A stretch of DNA of 56,048 nt, taken from contig PLLX01000192.1 in the NCBI GenBank assembly GCA_003141415.1, forward strand, positions 1 through 56,048, read 5' to 3'. The DNA comes from Bacteroidales bacterium. GTDB taxonomy: Bacteria; Bacteroidota; Bacteroidia; Bacteroidales; VadinHA17. The notes beneath the pieces were generated by a model. It did not search any database. It was not told the DNA's origin and was given only the letters and a program-made list of their open reading frames with translations. A program made the translations under genes and the position numbers. Positions 25,035-33,982 of this stretch are shown piece by piece. The stretch's first letter is position 1. The number at the start of each line of letters is the position of its first letter.

Positions 25035-27182
25035 ATGACCGAGTCTCCAACTGCGGATCAGATATTCATCAGGAAGCTTACAGCTATTATTCTTGCTAAC
25101 CTGGAGAATGAACAGTTCGGAGTCGATGAGGTGTCCCGGCAAATGGGTATGACCTACTCTAAAATAAACCGAAAACTTAAGTCCACAAATAACCAGAAGT
25201 TAAGTAAGTTTATCCGTGAAATACGATTGAAAAGGGCCATGGAAATGCTTCAAAGGGGTGAAGCGGCAGTTTCCGAAATCGCTTTTCGGGTCGGCTTTGG
25301 TAGTTCAACCTACTTTGATAAGTGTTTTCATGATTATTATGGCTTTCCACCAGGTGAAGTTAAAAAAAGAGAAATTAGCGATCCGGGTCATGAAGAAAAC
25401 ATTCTCATTCAAAATACTGCAAAACGGCAACAAAAGAAACACATAAAGCAAGCTATTGTTTTTCACCTTCCCTGGATCTTGTTTATATGCATGTTTATAG
25501 CAATAAGTGTTCTCCTTGTATTTTACATTCAGGACAGGAGGCATCCTAAAGATCTTGCAAAGCTTGAAAAATCAATTGCTGTTTTGCCATTTATAAATGA
25601 TAGTCCTAATGATTCAACAACCTATTTCATTAATGGAATAATGGAAGAAGTCCTTAATAATCTGCAGAAAATAAAAGATTTCAGAGTTCTTTCCCGTAAT
25701 TCAGTTGAACAATTCAGAAATAACACTACCAAATCTACGTCGGAAATCGCTAAAAAGCTGGGCGTAAATTATGTAGTTGAAGGTGAAGGTCAAAAATATG
25801 GCAACTCCTACCGTCTGAGGGTGCAATTAATTAAAGCTGCAAAAGAAAGTCATCTCTGGGCAGAATCATACGAAAAAGAAATAAAGGAAACTAAAGATAT
25901 TTTTATTATGCAAAGCAGGATTGCACAAGCAATTGCGTCAGAGTTAAAAGCAATAATTGCACCTGAAGAGAAACAGCTTATTGAGAAATCCGCAACTACA
26001 AGTCTCACAGCATATGATTTCTATCTAAGAGGGAAAGAGGAACAAAATAAATATGAGGAAAGTATTCCCTCTACAAGAATATCACTTGATCGGGCTAATG
26101 AATTATATAAAAAAGCATTGGAGCACGATCCTTCATTTGCCCGGACTTATGTCGGAATGGCTCAGGTATATTGGAGCAAACATTACTGGGAAACCTATTT
26201 GTCAACGAATTTTCTTGATTCTGTTCTTACTCTTGCAAATAAAGCACTGTCAATTGATGATAAATTAGCAGAGGCATATACAACAAGAGGAAGATATTAT
26301 GACCAAAAAGGTATGGCTGAACAGGCAGTTGAAGAATATGACAAAGCATTAAAAATCAATCCAAATTCATGGGAGGTTTATTATAAAAAAGGAGAATTGT
26401 ATGCTTATGATGACTTTGTAAAGGCCATTGATAATTATCAAAAAGCTGCATCACTTAATCGGGGATCTGAACTGCCATCTATTTTAACTGATATCAGTTT
26501 TGCGTTTGAACATGCTGGTTTCAAAGATCAATGTGAATATTACGCAACTGAAGCTTTAATGCTGGATGGCGATTCATCACAATATTATTTTGTTCTTGCC
26601 AATCACGAATTGTGTTGGGGTAATTTCGAAAAATCTCTTGGAATAGCACTGAAAGCCAATGAATTAAATTCAGATAATATACATAACCTCGGTGAGAATA
26701 TAGCATTTAATTACATTTTGCTTGATAAATGTGATGAATCATTAAAATATTATAAACAGTATTTTGAAAAGTCAAAAGCTCAGGGTGTATTGTCTATTAC
26801 TTATATGCATCGGATTGGATATGCATATTGGAAAAATGGATATAAGAAAGAAGCTGAATATTATTTTGGTAAACAAATCGAATATTGCAATAACGCGATC
26901 AAATTAGGTCGTAAGAATAGAAATCAATTGTTTTCTTATTATGATCTTGCATGTGTATATGCATTCAGAGGTGAGAAAGGGAAAGCATATGAGAATTTAA
27001 GAAATTTAAATCAAATTAAAGTTGCACCATTATGGTTAGTCACCTATTTCAAACATGATCCATTATTCGACAGCATTAAGGATGAACCTGAATTTCAGCA
27101 AATTGTAATTGATATAGAAGCAAAATACAATGCAGAGCATGAAAGGGTAAGAAAATGGATTGATGAGCAAGGGATACTGTAG
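25035..27182 (+). CDS. AraC-type HTH-TM-TolB-like-TPR transcription regulator
   Basis: A 715-residue protein. Residues about 10-110 are an AraC family DNA-binding domain (LSKFIREIRLKRAMEML, VSEIAFRVGFGSSTYFDKCFH, GFPPGEVKK). A membrane span lies at about 141-164. After it LEKSIAVLPFINDSPND opens a TolB-N-like domain very close to that of the TIR proteins at 3804 and 12018, and TPRs follow to the end (ERVRKWIDEQGIL). This is the layout of CadC/ToxR regulators: DNA binding inside, sensor in the periplasm. It is a natural candidate for controlling the shared island promoters, and the shared sensor suggests that it and the TIR proteins read the same kind of signal. Both points are inference. Confidence 0.88.
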   Translation: MTESPTADQIFIRKLTAIILANLENEQFGVDEVSRQMGMTYSKINRKLKSTNNQKLSKFIREIRLKRAMEMLQRGEAAVSEIAFRVGFGSSTYFDKCFHDYYGFPPGEVKKREISDPGHEENILIQNTAKRQQKKHIKQAIVFHLPWILFICMFIAISVLLVFYIQDRRHPKDLAKLEKSIAVLPFINDSPNDSTTYFINGIMEEVLNNLQKIKDFRVLSRNSVEQFRNNTTKSTSEIAKKLGVNYVVEGEGQKYGNSYRLRVQLIKAAKESHLWAESYEKEIKETKDIFIMQSRIAQAIASELKAIIAPEEKQLIEKSATTSLTAYDFYLRGKEEQNKYEESIPSTRISLDRANELYKKALEHDPSFARTYVGMAQVYWSKHYWETYLSTNFLDSVLTLANKALSIDDKLAEAYTTRGRYYDQKGMAEQAVEEYDKALKINPNSWEVYYKKGELYAYDDFVKAIDNYQKAASLNRGSELPSILTDISFAFEHAGFKDQCEYYATEALMLDGDSSQYYFVLANHELCWGNFEKSLGIALKANELNSDNIHNLGENIAFNYILLDKCDESLKYYKQYFEKSKAQGVLSITYMHRIGYAYWKNGYKKEAEYYFGKQIEYCNNAIKLGRKNRNQLFSYYDLACVYAFRGEKGKAYENLRNLNQIKVAPLWLVTYFKHDPLFDSIKDEPEFQQIVIDIEAKYNAEHERVRKWIDEQGIL

Positions 27183-27219
27183 AAAAGACTATAACCATTG
27201 ATAAAAGTAACTTATTACT

Positions 27220-27258
27220 AACCCCCGGAAATCTTCATATTGGGTTCTCTGTTTAATT
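27220..27258 (+). terminator. possible terminator after the AraC-TPR gene
   Basis: AACCC (27220-27224) and GGGTT (27242-27246) enclose CCGGAAATCTTCATATT, and TTTAATTTT follows. CCGGAAATC recalls the terminators at 7436 and 29098. Confidence 0.4.
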
Positions 27259-27330
27259 TTAACCCTTCGTGCTGTCAGTAAATGTATCAACCTGTTGAAG
27301 CATCAGCGCAAAACTATAATCATTCGTAAA

Positions 27331-27390
27331 AAAATTTAAAGTTTTGACAGAAAATTTAAAATTTTGGCAAAAAGTTTAAAGTTTTTGTAA
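27331..27390 (+). repeat. three tandem 20-base repeats upstream of the beta-helix gene
   Basis: Units start at 27331, 27351 and 27371, each close to AAAATTTAAAGTTTTGGCAA. They lie about 90-150 bases before the start codon. Exact 20-base spacing, nearly two helical turns, fits an operator array or an intrinsically bent region. No binding protein is known. Confidence 0.6.
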
Positions 27391-27481
27391 AAATAATTTA
27401 GTGCCTCAGAATGTTTTTAGCCGAACTTATACTATAATATTAACTCTTTTCAGATTCATGTTTAACTAAAATATTTCGGCT

Positions 27482-28963
27482 ATGAAAAAACTGAGTTTTA
27501 TTTTGATTTTACTTGCTGTCCTGGCCTTTTCTTGCTCCAAAGATGGCATGCTGAACACAGATCCGATTGCTGATCAGCTTTCTGGCAACACTGCTCTGAT
27601 GATATGCAGCAATGTTGTAAAGGTTTATCCGGGTACAAATGACACAAAGGCCCTGCTGGATGCTTTTGCCCTGGCCAATGCTTATGGTAAAAATGGTGTC
27701 GTGAAACTTATGCCGGGCACATTCAAAATCGGCATGATTGAAATCAGGGAGTTTAAAGGGACTTTTTGTGGCTCCGGGATAGGAAAAACTATAATCACCA
27801 ATCTCCCGGGGTTGACTCCTGAATCAAATACCTTACAGAACAAATTGCCTGCCCTGATCTCTTTTATTGGAGGAAATGTTACAATGAGCGACCTGTCGGT
27901 CACCCAGACAGAAACATTGTCTTTGCTTGGAAATGTGGAAATGAATTTATTGTTATTCTCCGATTATTCTGCAGATTATGTACCAGCCAGGCAATACATC
28001 GGAGTTGCCCTCAATAATATTGAAGTGACAGGATTACTGGAGAAGGATGTAACAATGTGGGACGGGACAGTAGTAGATTATTATCCATATATCAACTATA
28101 ATGGTGTCAAGTTAGCTCCGGACGTATATGCACCTGTTGGAAATAAGCTTATAATGAGGGGGAATATTGATGCAAAGGTTTCGAACAGCCGGTTTAACAA
28201 TTTCTGGAGGGGCTTATATGTCTTTGGCTGTAAAAGTGGTAATCTCAGTTTTGGTATGGAAGGGAGTAACGTTTTTTCCGGAAATTATCAGGGGCTTTTA
28301 GTGAATCAGAACATAGGTGTACAGGTCAAAATGATGCATAATGTATTTAATGTCACTGCTTATAATTATGATGGAATAGATATAAATTGCTCTGAAGAAC
28401 ATAGTGGTTTTGAATATGTCAGGGAAGAAGCAGGAAATTATGAAATAAATTATAATGTCTTCAATATTCATTATGCAAATGCCGGTATTGGCATATGGGA
28501 CGGCTGGAGGTATGCACATCCTGATAATCCCGTCTGGATTCAGATGCTTTGCGATCATAATACATTTAATGATATGGAGAATGGGGCCTGGCCTGTAGAG
28601 ACTTATGCAATGAAGAATGGAGTATTCACCAATAACACAATTATCGGAGATGCTGCATCACCTGATTGCTATTGGTATATTGGAGGTGATGAATGGTATG
28701 TTACTGCCGATGACCCCAATTATTTATTGTCCATAAATGAAAATTGCAAATTTGTGAATAATAATTTCCAACAGAAGAATTTCAATGTTTTTTTGGATTG
28801 GGATACACAAAATAACCTGATTGAGGGAGATCTCTCCAATGTCACAGTTACCGATCTAGGTGTAAATAACAAGGTCATCGGAGTAAAGAATCGGGGTCAT
28901 GGAATACCAAAGGAATGCAGGGATAGAATTGGAAGGATACATAATAGGTATTTCCGGCACTGA
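27482..28963 (+). CDS. beta-helix lipoprotein
   Basis: A 493-residue protein with a lipoprotein signal (AFSC, Cys about 18, then SKDG). Residues about 45-110 (VVKVYPGTNDTKALLDAFALA, VKLMPGTFKI, GTFCGSGIGKTII) match the opening of right-handed parallel beta-helix proteins of the pectate-lyase-like fold. Short repeated NN or N.F turns run through the rest. Catalytic residues of a specific lyase or hydrolase family cannot be identified. Surface-anchored carbohydrate binding or cleavage is the usual role of this fold; the substrate is unknown. The C-terminus GHGIPKECRDRIG fits relatives I recall. Confidence 0.7.
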   Translation: MKKLSFILILLAVLAFSCSKDGMLNTDPIADQLSGNTALMICSNVVKVYPGTNDTKALLDAFALANAYGKNGVVKLMPGTFKIGMIEIREFKGTFCGSGIGKTIITNLPGLTPESNTLQNKLPALISFIGGNVTMSDLSVTQTETLSLLGNVEMNLLLFSDYSADYVPARQYIGVALNNIEVTGLLEKDVTMWDGTVVDYYPYINYNGVKLAPDVYAPVGNKLIMRGNIDAKVSNSRFNNFWRGLYVFGCKSGNLSFGMEGSNVFSGNYQGLLVNQNIGVQVKMMHNVFNVTAYNYDGIDINCSEEHSGFEYVREEAGNYEINYNVFNIHYANAGIGIWDGWRYAHPDNPVWIQMLCDHNTFNDMENGAWPVETYAMKNGVFTNNTIIGDAASPDCYWYIGGDEWYVTADDPNYLLSINENCKFVNNNFQQKNFNVFLDWDTQNNLIEGDLSNVTVTDLGVNNKVIGVKNRGHGIPKECRDRIGRIHNRYFRH

Positions 28964-29427
28964 CACAACTGTTGGCGTACACTACAACAATCCCGAACGA
29001 CTAACGGAGTAGTGTTCAGAACATCGCGTAGCATAGTAGGTAAGGATTATTTGAAATTTTAACTACTTATCTATCAGGTAGTAATGTAACGATTGTCAGC
29101 CCTCGGAAATCAGCTTCGGGGGCTTTTATTTCTTAATCTGTGGCTTAAGGAAAAAGCCCGGCACGTTTAAAATGATAATTATAATTCCGTAATTTGAATA
29201 ATCCCCTCCTTCTCCGGGGGAGGGGATGAAAGAGGAGAGTTGATAAATACGATTGTAGTTCGCTTTGCTCACTGTGATCCTCAGCTGGGTACTTAATAAA
29301 GGTTAGCTGCTTCAGTCAACTATCTTAATAATAAAATCACCTTCAATAATAAAATAAGATACTTATTAGGATACCTTTCTAGATTATTAATATCTATTTC
29401 ATTGTTTTATTGATACATATACCAATA
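28964..29427. other. intergenic region at the right end of the island
   Basis: No gene seen. It holds a terminator (29098-29130) and a GC-rich hairpin, ATCCCCTCC/GGAGGGGAT (29201-29209/29219-29227). It then becomes AT-rich up to the attachment-like repeat. Confidence 0.5.
29098..29130 (+). terminator. terminator at the island's right end
   Basis: AGCCCTCG pairs with CGGGGGCT around GAAATCAGCTT, followed by TTTATTT. A damaged near copy lies at 7436-7468. Confidence 0.65.
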
Positions 29428-29450
29428 GGTTCGATTTCCCTAATCTCCAC
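29428..29450 (+). repeat. right attachment-like repeat (partial tRNA-Ala 3' end)
   Basis: Matches bases 155-177 at 22 of 23 positions. The rest of the tRNA is absent, as expected for the distal side of an integration into a tRNA 3' end. Confidence 0.6.
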
Positions 29451-29492
29451 AAAACCCTTCGTAGCTTTATGCTTCAGAGGGTTTTGTCTTTT
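29451..29492 (+). terminator. terminator, probably the original one of the tRNA-Ala gene
   Basis: AAAACCCT (29451-29458) and AGGGTTTT (29478-29485) form a perfect 8-base stem, and GTCTTTTC follows. It begins one base after the tRNA-end copy, so before integration it would have followed the tRNA directly. Confidence 0.7.
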
Positions 29493-29958
29493 CATGATAT
29501 CTGGATATGAATTAAACCTGGTCCAATTTCGTTATGGCTTCATCGGATTATGATGGACACAGTTAGATTTTTGTTAGACATCTTCATCCTTTTAACACAA
29601 CAATGTGATATTACTATTCTGAATCGATTTATATAAAAAGACAATCTCTCATACAAGCATTATAAAAAGTGGTCAAAAAGAATCTTCAGTTATTAAAAAA
29701 ATAACTATCTTAGTTCCTGGAATAACTATTTAGATGCATCTGGCTAGATTGTAGAAAACTTTTAAATAAAGAATCGCAGTATTCTTTTTGTGGAGAAAAC
29801 CTAAAAGTAATCTTAGGTTATAAGATAGCCTTCTTTAATTTATAAAATTAAAGAAGGTGGCAATTTTATATCGATTATACTGAAAGCAAATTTAGCACTT
29901 GATAGAAGTCACAGGAAATATAGTTGATAGCATTTTAGAAGCTGTCCGCAGCCTGAGG
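29493..29958. other. intergenic region with a perfect palindrome
   Basis: AT-rich and without genes that I can support. Bases 29829-29841 are the exact reverse complement of 29845-29857 (arms CCTTCTTTAATTT), with a three-base centre. No T run follows, so it is either an operator for the surface operon or a poor terminator. Confidence 0.5.
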
Positions 29959-31002
29959 ATGAGAATTAATATAAAGAAGCTGTTGCTCGGGGTCGGGTTC
30001 TGGGTGTTCGGGACTGCTGCTGTGTGCGGGCAGAAAATCATCCCTTTGCCGGAGAATATCACACAACCTGCTGTATCGCTGACAATTATCAGTCAACCTC
30101 TTCCCCAGACAGACTGTTACGGAAACCATGTGGAATTTTCGGTAGCTGTAAACGGATCTATGGGAATAGTTTACTACCAATGGCAACAAAGACCACCTGG
30201 TGGTAATTTTTCAGATATAAGCGGTGCAACCAGTGCTTTGCTTCCTATTGACAATATAGGTGTTAACGGTCACAATGTAAATGGCACTGAATACCGGGTT
30301 TTGATCACAGATGAATTCGGGACAATAAGTTCTGATCAGGCTTTATTAAGCATAAACTCTATTACGTCTCTTACGCCTGTAGTTGTAAATTCGACCATCT
30401 GTAATGGAGGAAGCATAACTTATAAGGTATTTACTGAAGGGAATGTAACCAGTAACGGATACCAGTGGTCGTGGAATAACGGGTCAGGGTGGACTTTTTT
30501 ATCAGACGGTGGAGCATATTCAGGGACAACTTCATCTCAACTAACTATTTCAAATGCAACAACTGCTCAAAACGGTTCATACCGGGTATCTGTTACTTTT
30601 CCGACTCTTAACCAACCTCCAGTTGATCCAACTTGCATTGAAACAAGTTTCACAAGGGAAAGGAATCTTGTAGTCAGGGAGCCGCTTTTACCACCTGTAG
30701 TTTCCAACAGCCAGCAGATTTGTAATGGTAATGTTCCTTCCGCACTCATGGCAACATCAGCTTCAGGTGGTTCGGGTCCAAATTATACATATCAATGGCA
30801 AAGCAGTCATGATGTATCCACATGGACTGATATTCCAGATGCAAATATCCTTTCATATTCACCTCCTGCACTCACAGCAACGACCTATTACAGGATTGTC
30901 GCTATTGATGGAGGGACATCTCATTGCGGCACTGTCTACAGTGGGTCGGTAGTGATTACGGTTAAACCTTTACCAACTACCTCTTCCATTTATCACCGAT
31001 AG
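29959..31002 (+). CDS. secreted Ig-like surface protein
   Basis: 347 residues from ATG 29959; a TTG at 29899 would add 20 residues before a normal signal peptide, so I prefer the ATG. The signal peptide (KKLLLGVGFWVFGTAAVCGQ) is followed by Ig-like repeats typical of Bacteroidota adhesins (YYQWQQRPPGG, YQWSWNNGSGW, YQWQSSHDVSTW). The protein ends LPTTSSIYHR, close to the end of the next protein. First gene of a four-gene operon that ends in PorP/SprF, so type IX export is likely. No catalytic domain seen. Confidence 0.75.
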   Translation: MRINIKKLLLGVGFWVFGTAAVCGQKIIPLPENITQPAVSLTIISQPLPQTDCYGNHVEFSVAVNGSMGIVYYQWQQRPPGGNFSDISGATSALLPIDNIGVNGHNVNGTEYRVLITDEFGTISSDQALLSINSITSLTPVVVNSTICNGGSITYKVFTEGNVTSNGYQWSWNNGSGWTFLSDGGAYSGTTSSQLTISNATTAQNGSYRVSVTFPTLNQPPVDPTCIETSFTRERNLVVREPLLPPVVSNSQQICNGNVPSALMATSASGGSGPNYTYQWQSSHDVSTWTDIPDANILSYSPPALTATTYYRIVAIDGGTSHCGTVYSGSVVITVKPLPTTSSIYHR

Positions 31003-31040
31003 ATATAAACCAAATAATTAACCAAATAAACATAAAGACA

Positions 31041-32108
31041 ATGTACACACAGAAACAACTAAAAAGAAAGCCCGGCTTGCTTAACCAGAGCAACAGGCAG
31101 GAGCTCAACAATCCAGATGCTGAACGCTTATCACAAAGCTGTATACGACCTGAACGGTCCGGGAAAGAAGTTGAAACAGATAAAATGATAAAATCCAAAA
31201 ATCTTTTTTCTGTGAAACCAAAATTATTAATGCTTAGATGGACGCTCCTGATCCTACTACTTGCATATGCGGGTGGAGCATGGGCTCAGAGTGATCCAAG
31301 TCCGATACAAACAGTTTCTACAGGTAACGAACCATACTTAGTTACAGCTACTCCTGGTTCCACATATACCTGGACTGTAACACCAGGTACTTCCGGGACT
31401 GAATGGAGAATAAACGGAACCGGAAACAATATTACAGTAGATTGGAATATCACAGGAGTTTATACTCTATCCGTAGTAGAAAGAAATGCTGCAGGGTGCG
31501 ATGGACCACATCAGGAGGTTGTGGTTACTGTAAATGAGAGAGCTGATGTAATAGCAACACCTGCTTCTGAAGCTATCTGCAGTGGTACTGCAACAAATAT
31601 TGCATTATCAAGCAGCACCGGAACTACTACATTCGCCTGGACAGCTTCTTTGACAAGCGGAACAGCATCCGGATTCTCTGATGGAGCCGGGTCAACAATT
31701 GCTCAGGCGCTGACCAACACCACAACTTCTGTAGCAACTGTTTCCTACACTATCACTCCTACTACTAATGCTACTACCGGAACTCCGATTACAGTTGTGG
31801 TAACGGTTAATCCATTGCCGGTACCAACTATCACACCAACAGTCAATCCAGTCTGTTTCGGAACTGCAGATGTAGTTTATACAACTGAACCTGGCATGAA
31901 CAACTATACGTGGGTAACAATGGGCGGACTTGTAACAGCAGGGGGAACTTCCACTGATAATACTGTAACTGTAACCTGGAACGGTTCCGGACCTTACTCA
32001 GTAAGTGTTAATTATCATAATGCCAACGGATGTACCTCAACCAGGCCTGCAATACAGAATGTCACTATAACACCGCGCCCGGTCACATCTCCCATTTATC
32101 ACAATTAG
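31041..32108 (+). CDS. secreted PKD/Ig-like surface protein
   Basis: 355 residues as drawn. A clear signal peptide (LMLRWTLLILLLAYAGGAWAQ) begins only at about residue 62, so the true start may be ATG 31185 (residue 49, MIKSKN). Otherwise the protein has a long basic leader. The mature part holds PKD/Ig-like repeats (YTWTVTPGTSGTEW, NYTWVTMGG) seen in gliding and adhesion proteins. It ends RPVTSPIYHN, matching the previous protein's tail. Thirty-eight bases separate it from that gene and 19 from the next. Confidence 0.75.
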   Translation: MYTQKQLKRKPGLLNQSNRQELNNPDAERLSQSCIRPERSGKEVETDKMIKSKNLFSVKPKLLMLRWTLLILLLAYAGGAWAQSDPSPIQTVSTGNEPYLVTATPGSTYTWTVTPGTSGTEWRINGTGNNITVDWNITGVYTLSVVERNAAGCDGPHQEVVVTVNERADVIATPASEAICSGTATNIALSSSTGTTTFAWTASLTSGTASGFSDGAGSTIAQALTNTTTSVATVSYTITPTTNATTGTPITVVVTVNPLPVPTITPTVNPVCFGTADVVYTTEPGMNNYTWVTMGGLVTAGGTSTDNTVTVTWNGSGPYSVSVNYHNANGCTSTRPAIQNVTITPRPVTSPIYHN

Positions 32109-32127
32109 TTGGTCAGGATGAAAACAG

Positions 32128-32955
32128 ATGCTTAAAAGGTACCTGTATATATTATTATCTGGCATAGTTCTGTTCCCTGCCTTCAGGTTGGCAGGGCAGA
32201 TAACTATGCCGGATAATGTATGTACCGGACAGTTCAGACATTATAAGGTTGATTCTAATCCAGGGTCAACTTATTCATGGTGGATTGATGGGGTAGTTCA
32301 GGCCGGGTTTACTTCCAATGAATTTGTTCATACCTGGAATGCCTCAAACACTTATTTACTGGAAGTGCAGGAACGTTCTACAGACGGATGCCTGGGGCCG
32401 GTGAGATCAGGGCAGGTGTTTGTAAGTCCGATACCAACCCTTACCGCTTCTGGCACGGATGCTGTTACATTCAGCGACGATGGAAAAATAGACTTTACCT
32501 TTACCAATGTTCCTGACGGAACCTATACAATCTCATATAGTACAGGCAGTTTCACCAATGTTACTGTTGCCGGTGGAAGATCCACATTAACAGCTCCAAC
32601 AGGAAAATACAATAACCTGTCGATCACTGTAAATGGATGTACTTCAGTGGCATCAGCAAATGTTGTTCTGAGCGAACCAAAACAACTTATCCTGAAAATT
32701 CCTGAAGCTTTCTCTCCCAACAGTGATCTTATTAATGATGTCTGGGATATTGGTAATATCCATGCTTATCCGAATGTTGAAATCACAATCTACAACAGAT
32801 GGGGTCAGTCAGTGTGGAAATCAGAACGAGGCTACCCTCATCAGTGGGATGGAAAAAGTAATGGCGTTAATTTGCCAATTGACTCATATCATTATGTCAT
32901 TAATTTGCATAATGCATCAAAACCAATTGTTGGAGAAATAACAATTGTAAGATGA
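32128..32955 (+). CDS. secreted protein with gliding-type (type B) C-terminal domain
   Basis: A 275-residue protein. Signal peptide about 1-23 (LAGQ). A PKD-like unit follows (YSWWIDGVVQ), and residues about 190-275 form the gliding-motility-associated C-terminal domain: IPEAFSPNSDLINDVWDI, NRWGQSVWKS, WDGKSNGVNLPIDSYHYVI. That domain (CHU_C/TIGR04131) directs export through the type IX system and surface attachment. Its stop overlaps the start of the PorP/SprF gene (ATGA), so the two are translated together, a pairing known for type B substrates. Confidence 0.85.
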   Translation: MLKRYLYILLSGIVLFPAFRLAGQITMPDNVCTGQFRHYKVDSNPGSTYSWWIDGVVQAGFTSNEFVHTWNASNTYLLEVQERSTDGCLGPVRSGQVFVSPIPTLTASGTDAVTFSDDGKIDFTFTNVPDGTYTISYSTGSFTNVTVAGGRSTLTAPTGKYNNLSITVNGCTSVASANVVLSEPKQLILKIPEAFSPNSDLINDVWDIGNIHAYPNVEITIYNRWGQSVWKSERGYPHQWDGKSNGVNLPIDSYHYVINLHNASKPIVGEITIVR

Positions 32956-33974
32956 AAAAAAACATTTTAATAGTTGAGAAAAGGCTGGTTTATATATTGA
33001 TATTTGTTGTTATTGGGCAGACATCATTTGCCCAGCAACTACCTATATATGACCAGTACCTTTATAATAAATTTCTGATCGACCCTGCACAAGCAGGTAG
33101 TGACGGATATACCAGCTTTAACATAACTGCACGGGAACAATGGGTTGGCTACTCAGGTGCACCCAGGACTTATTCCATAAGCTGGCAAACCAGAATACTT
33201 AAACGAGGCTATAAAATTAAAAAGACTATTTTTAACCAAACAGTTTTCACACCAAAAAACGATGGGAAGGTAGGCTTAGGGGGCTATATCTTCAGCGACA
33301 AGAACGGACTTATTCAAAGAACCGGTTTCCAGGCAACCTATTCATATCACATGTGGCTTCAGAAATCTATTCAACTATCTTTGGGTCTGGCTTTTACCGG
33401 ATACCACTTTATTATTAATGCAAATGAACTAAGTTTTGAAGACACGAATGAACCATGGTTAACTAATAATTTGCGGAGAGGAATATTTGTCCCGGATGTT
33501 GATTTTGGAATTTATCTTTTAAATCCCAGATTCGACTTTGGTTTTTCCGCCCAGCAATTGTTTGGCGCCGCTGTCAAAATTGGTGATTATGCATACAGGA
33601 ATTTCAGGATGGACAGGCATTTTTATACGTTTGGATCCTATAATTTCTCATCTGGAAACAGAACTGAGCTCGAACCTTCGGTACTCATTAAAATATCAGA
33701 GCAGTTTAGACCCCAGGCTGATATTGGGTTTACATACATCTATATTGAGAAATTATGGGCAGGATTAACATACAGAACCGATGGAGGTTTGATAGCTAAC
33801 ATAAGGTTTAGATATATCCCTGACCATTCTAAATGGGCTGCTTTGTATTTTGGATATGCTATCGATTTTACTCTCAACGAGATTCAAACCGTGACATATG
33901 GAACTCATGAATTGACAGTCGCGCTGAAATTCGGTGACAGTACAAGAAAATACAGGTGGCTGGATCGATATTAA
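32952..33974 (+). CDS. PorP/SprF family outer-membrane protein
   Basis: A 340-residue protein with a signal peptide ending SFAQ. QLPIYDQYLYNKFLIDPAQAGSDGYTSFNI is the diagnostic start of the PorP/SprF family. The rest is a predicted beta barrel (GLGGYIFSDKNGL, QATYSYHMWLQKSIQLSLG). SprF-like proteins help a partner protein with a gliding-type tail reach or stay on the surface; here that partner is the overlapping upstream gene. It converges with the LytTR regulator, eight bases apart. Confidence 0.9.
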   Translation: MKKNILIVEKRLVYILIFVVIGQTSFAQQLPIYDQYLYNKFLIDPAQAGSDGYTSFNITAREQWVGYSGAPRTYSISWQTRILKRGYKIKKTIFNQTVFTPKNDGKVGLGGYIFSDKNGLIQRTGFQATYSYHMWLQKSIQLSLGLAFTGYHFIINANELSFEDTNEPWLTNNLRRGIFVPDVDFGIYLLNPRFDFGFSAQQLFGAAVKIGDYAYRNFRMDRHFYTFGSYNFSSGNRTELEPSVLIKISEQFRPQADIGFTYIYIEKLWAGLTYRTDGGLIANIRFRYIPDHSKWAALYFGYAIDFTLNEIQTVTYGTHELTVALKFGDSTRKYRWLDRY

Positions 33975-33982
33975 GTTGAACT

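Larger units (their letters stand above)
155..29450. mobile_element. putative tRNA-Ala-associated genomic island
   Basis: The segment lies between the intact tRNA-Ala 3' end and a displaced copy of that end at 29428-29450. Its gene content differs sharply from the flank on the right: TIR/CHAT/TPR proteins, repeated promoters and terminators, truncated genes and fragments of plasmid or ICE genes. A strong terminator directly follows the right copy (29451-29492), as expected if it originally ended the tRNA transcript. No integrase, relaxase or replication gene is intact, so the element is probably immobile now or was mobilised in trans. Only about 100 bases of the left flank are visible. Confidence 0.55.

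Noticed and set aside
155-29450. Prophage or conjugative element
   Set aside because: No capsid, portal, terminase, relaxase, coupling protein or Tra genes; only small fragments recall plasmid or ICE genes.
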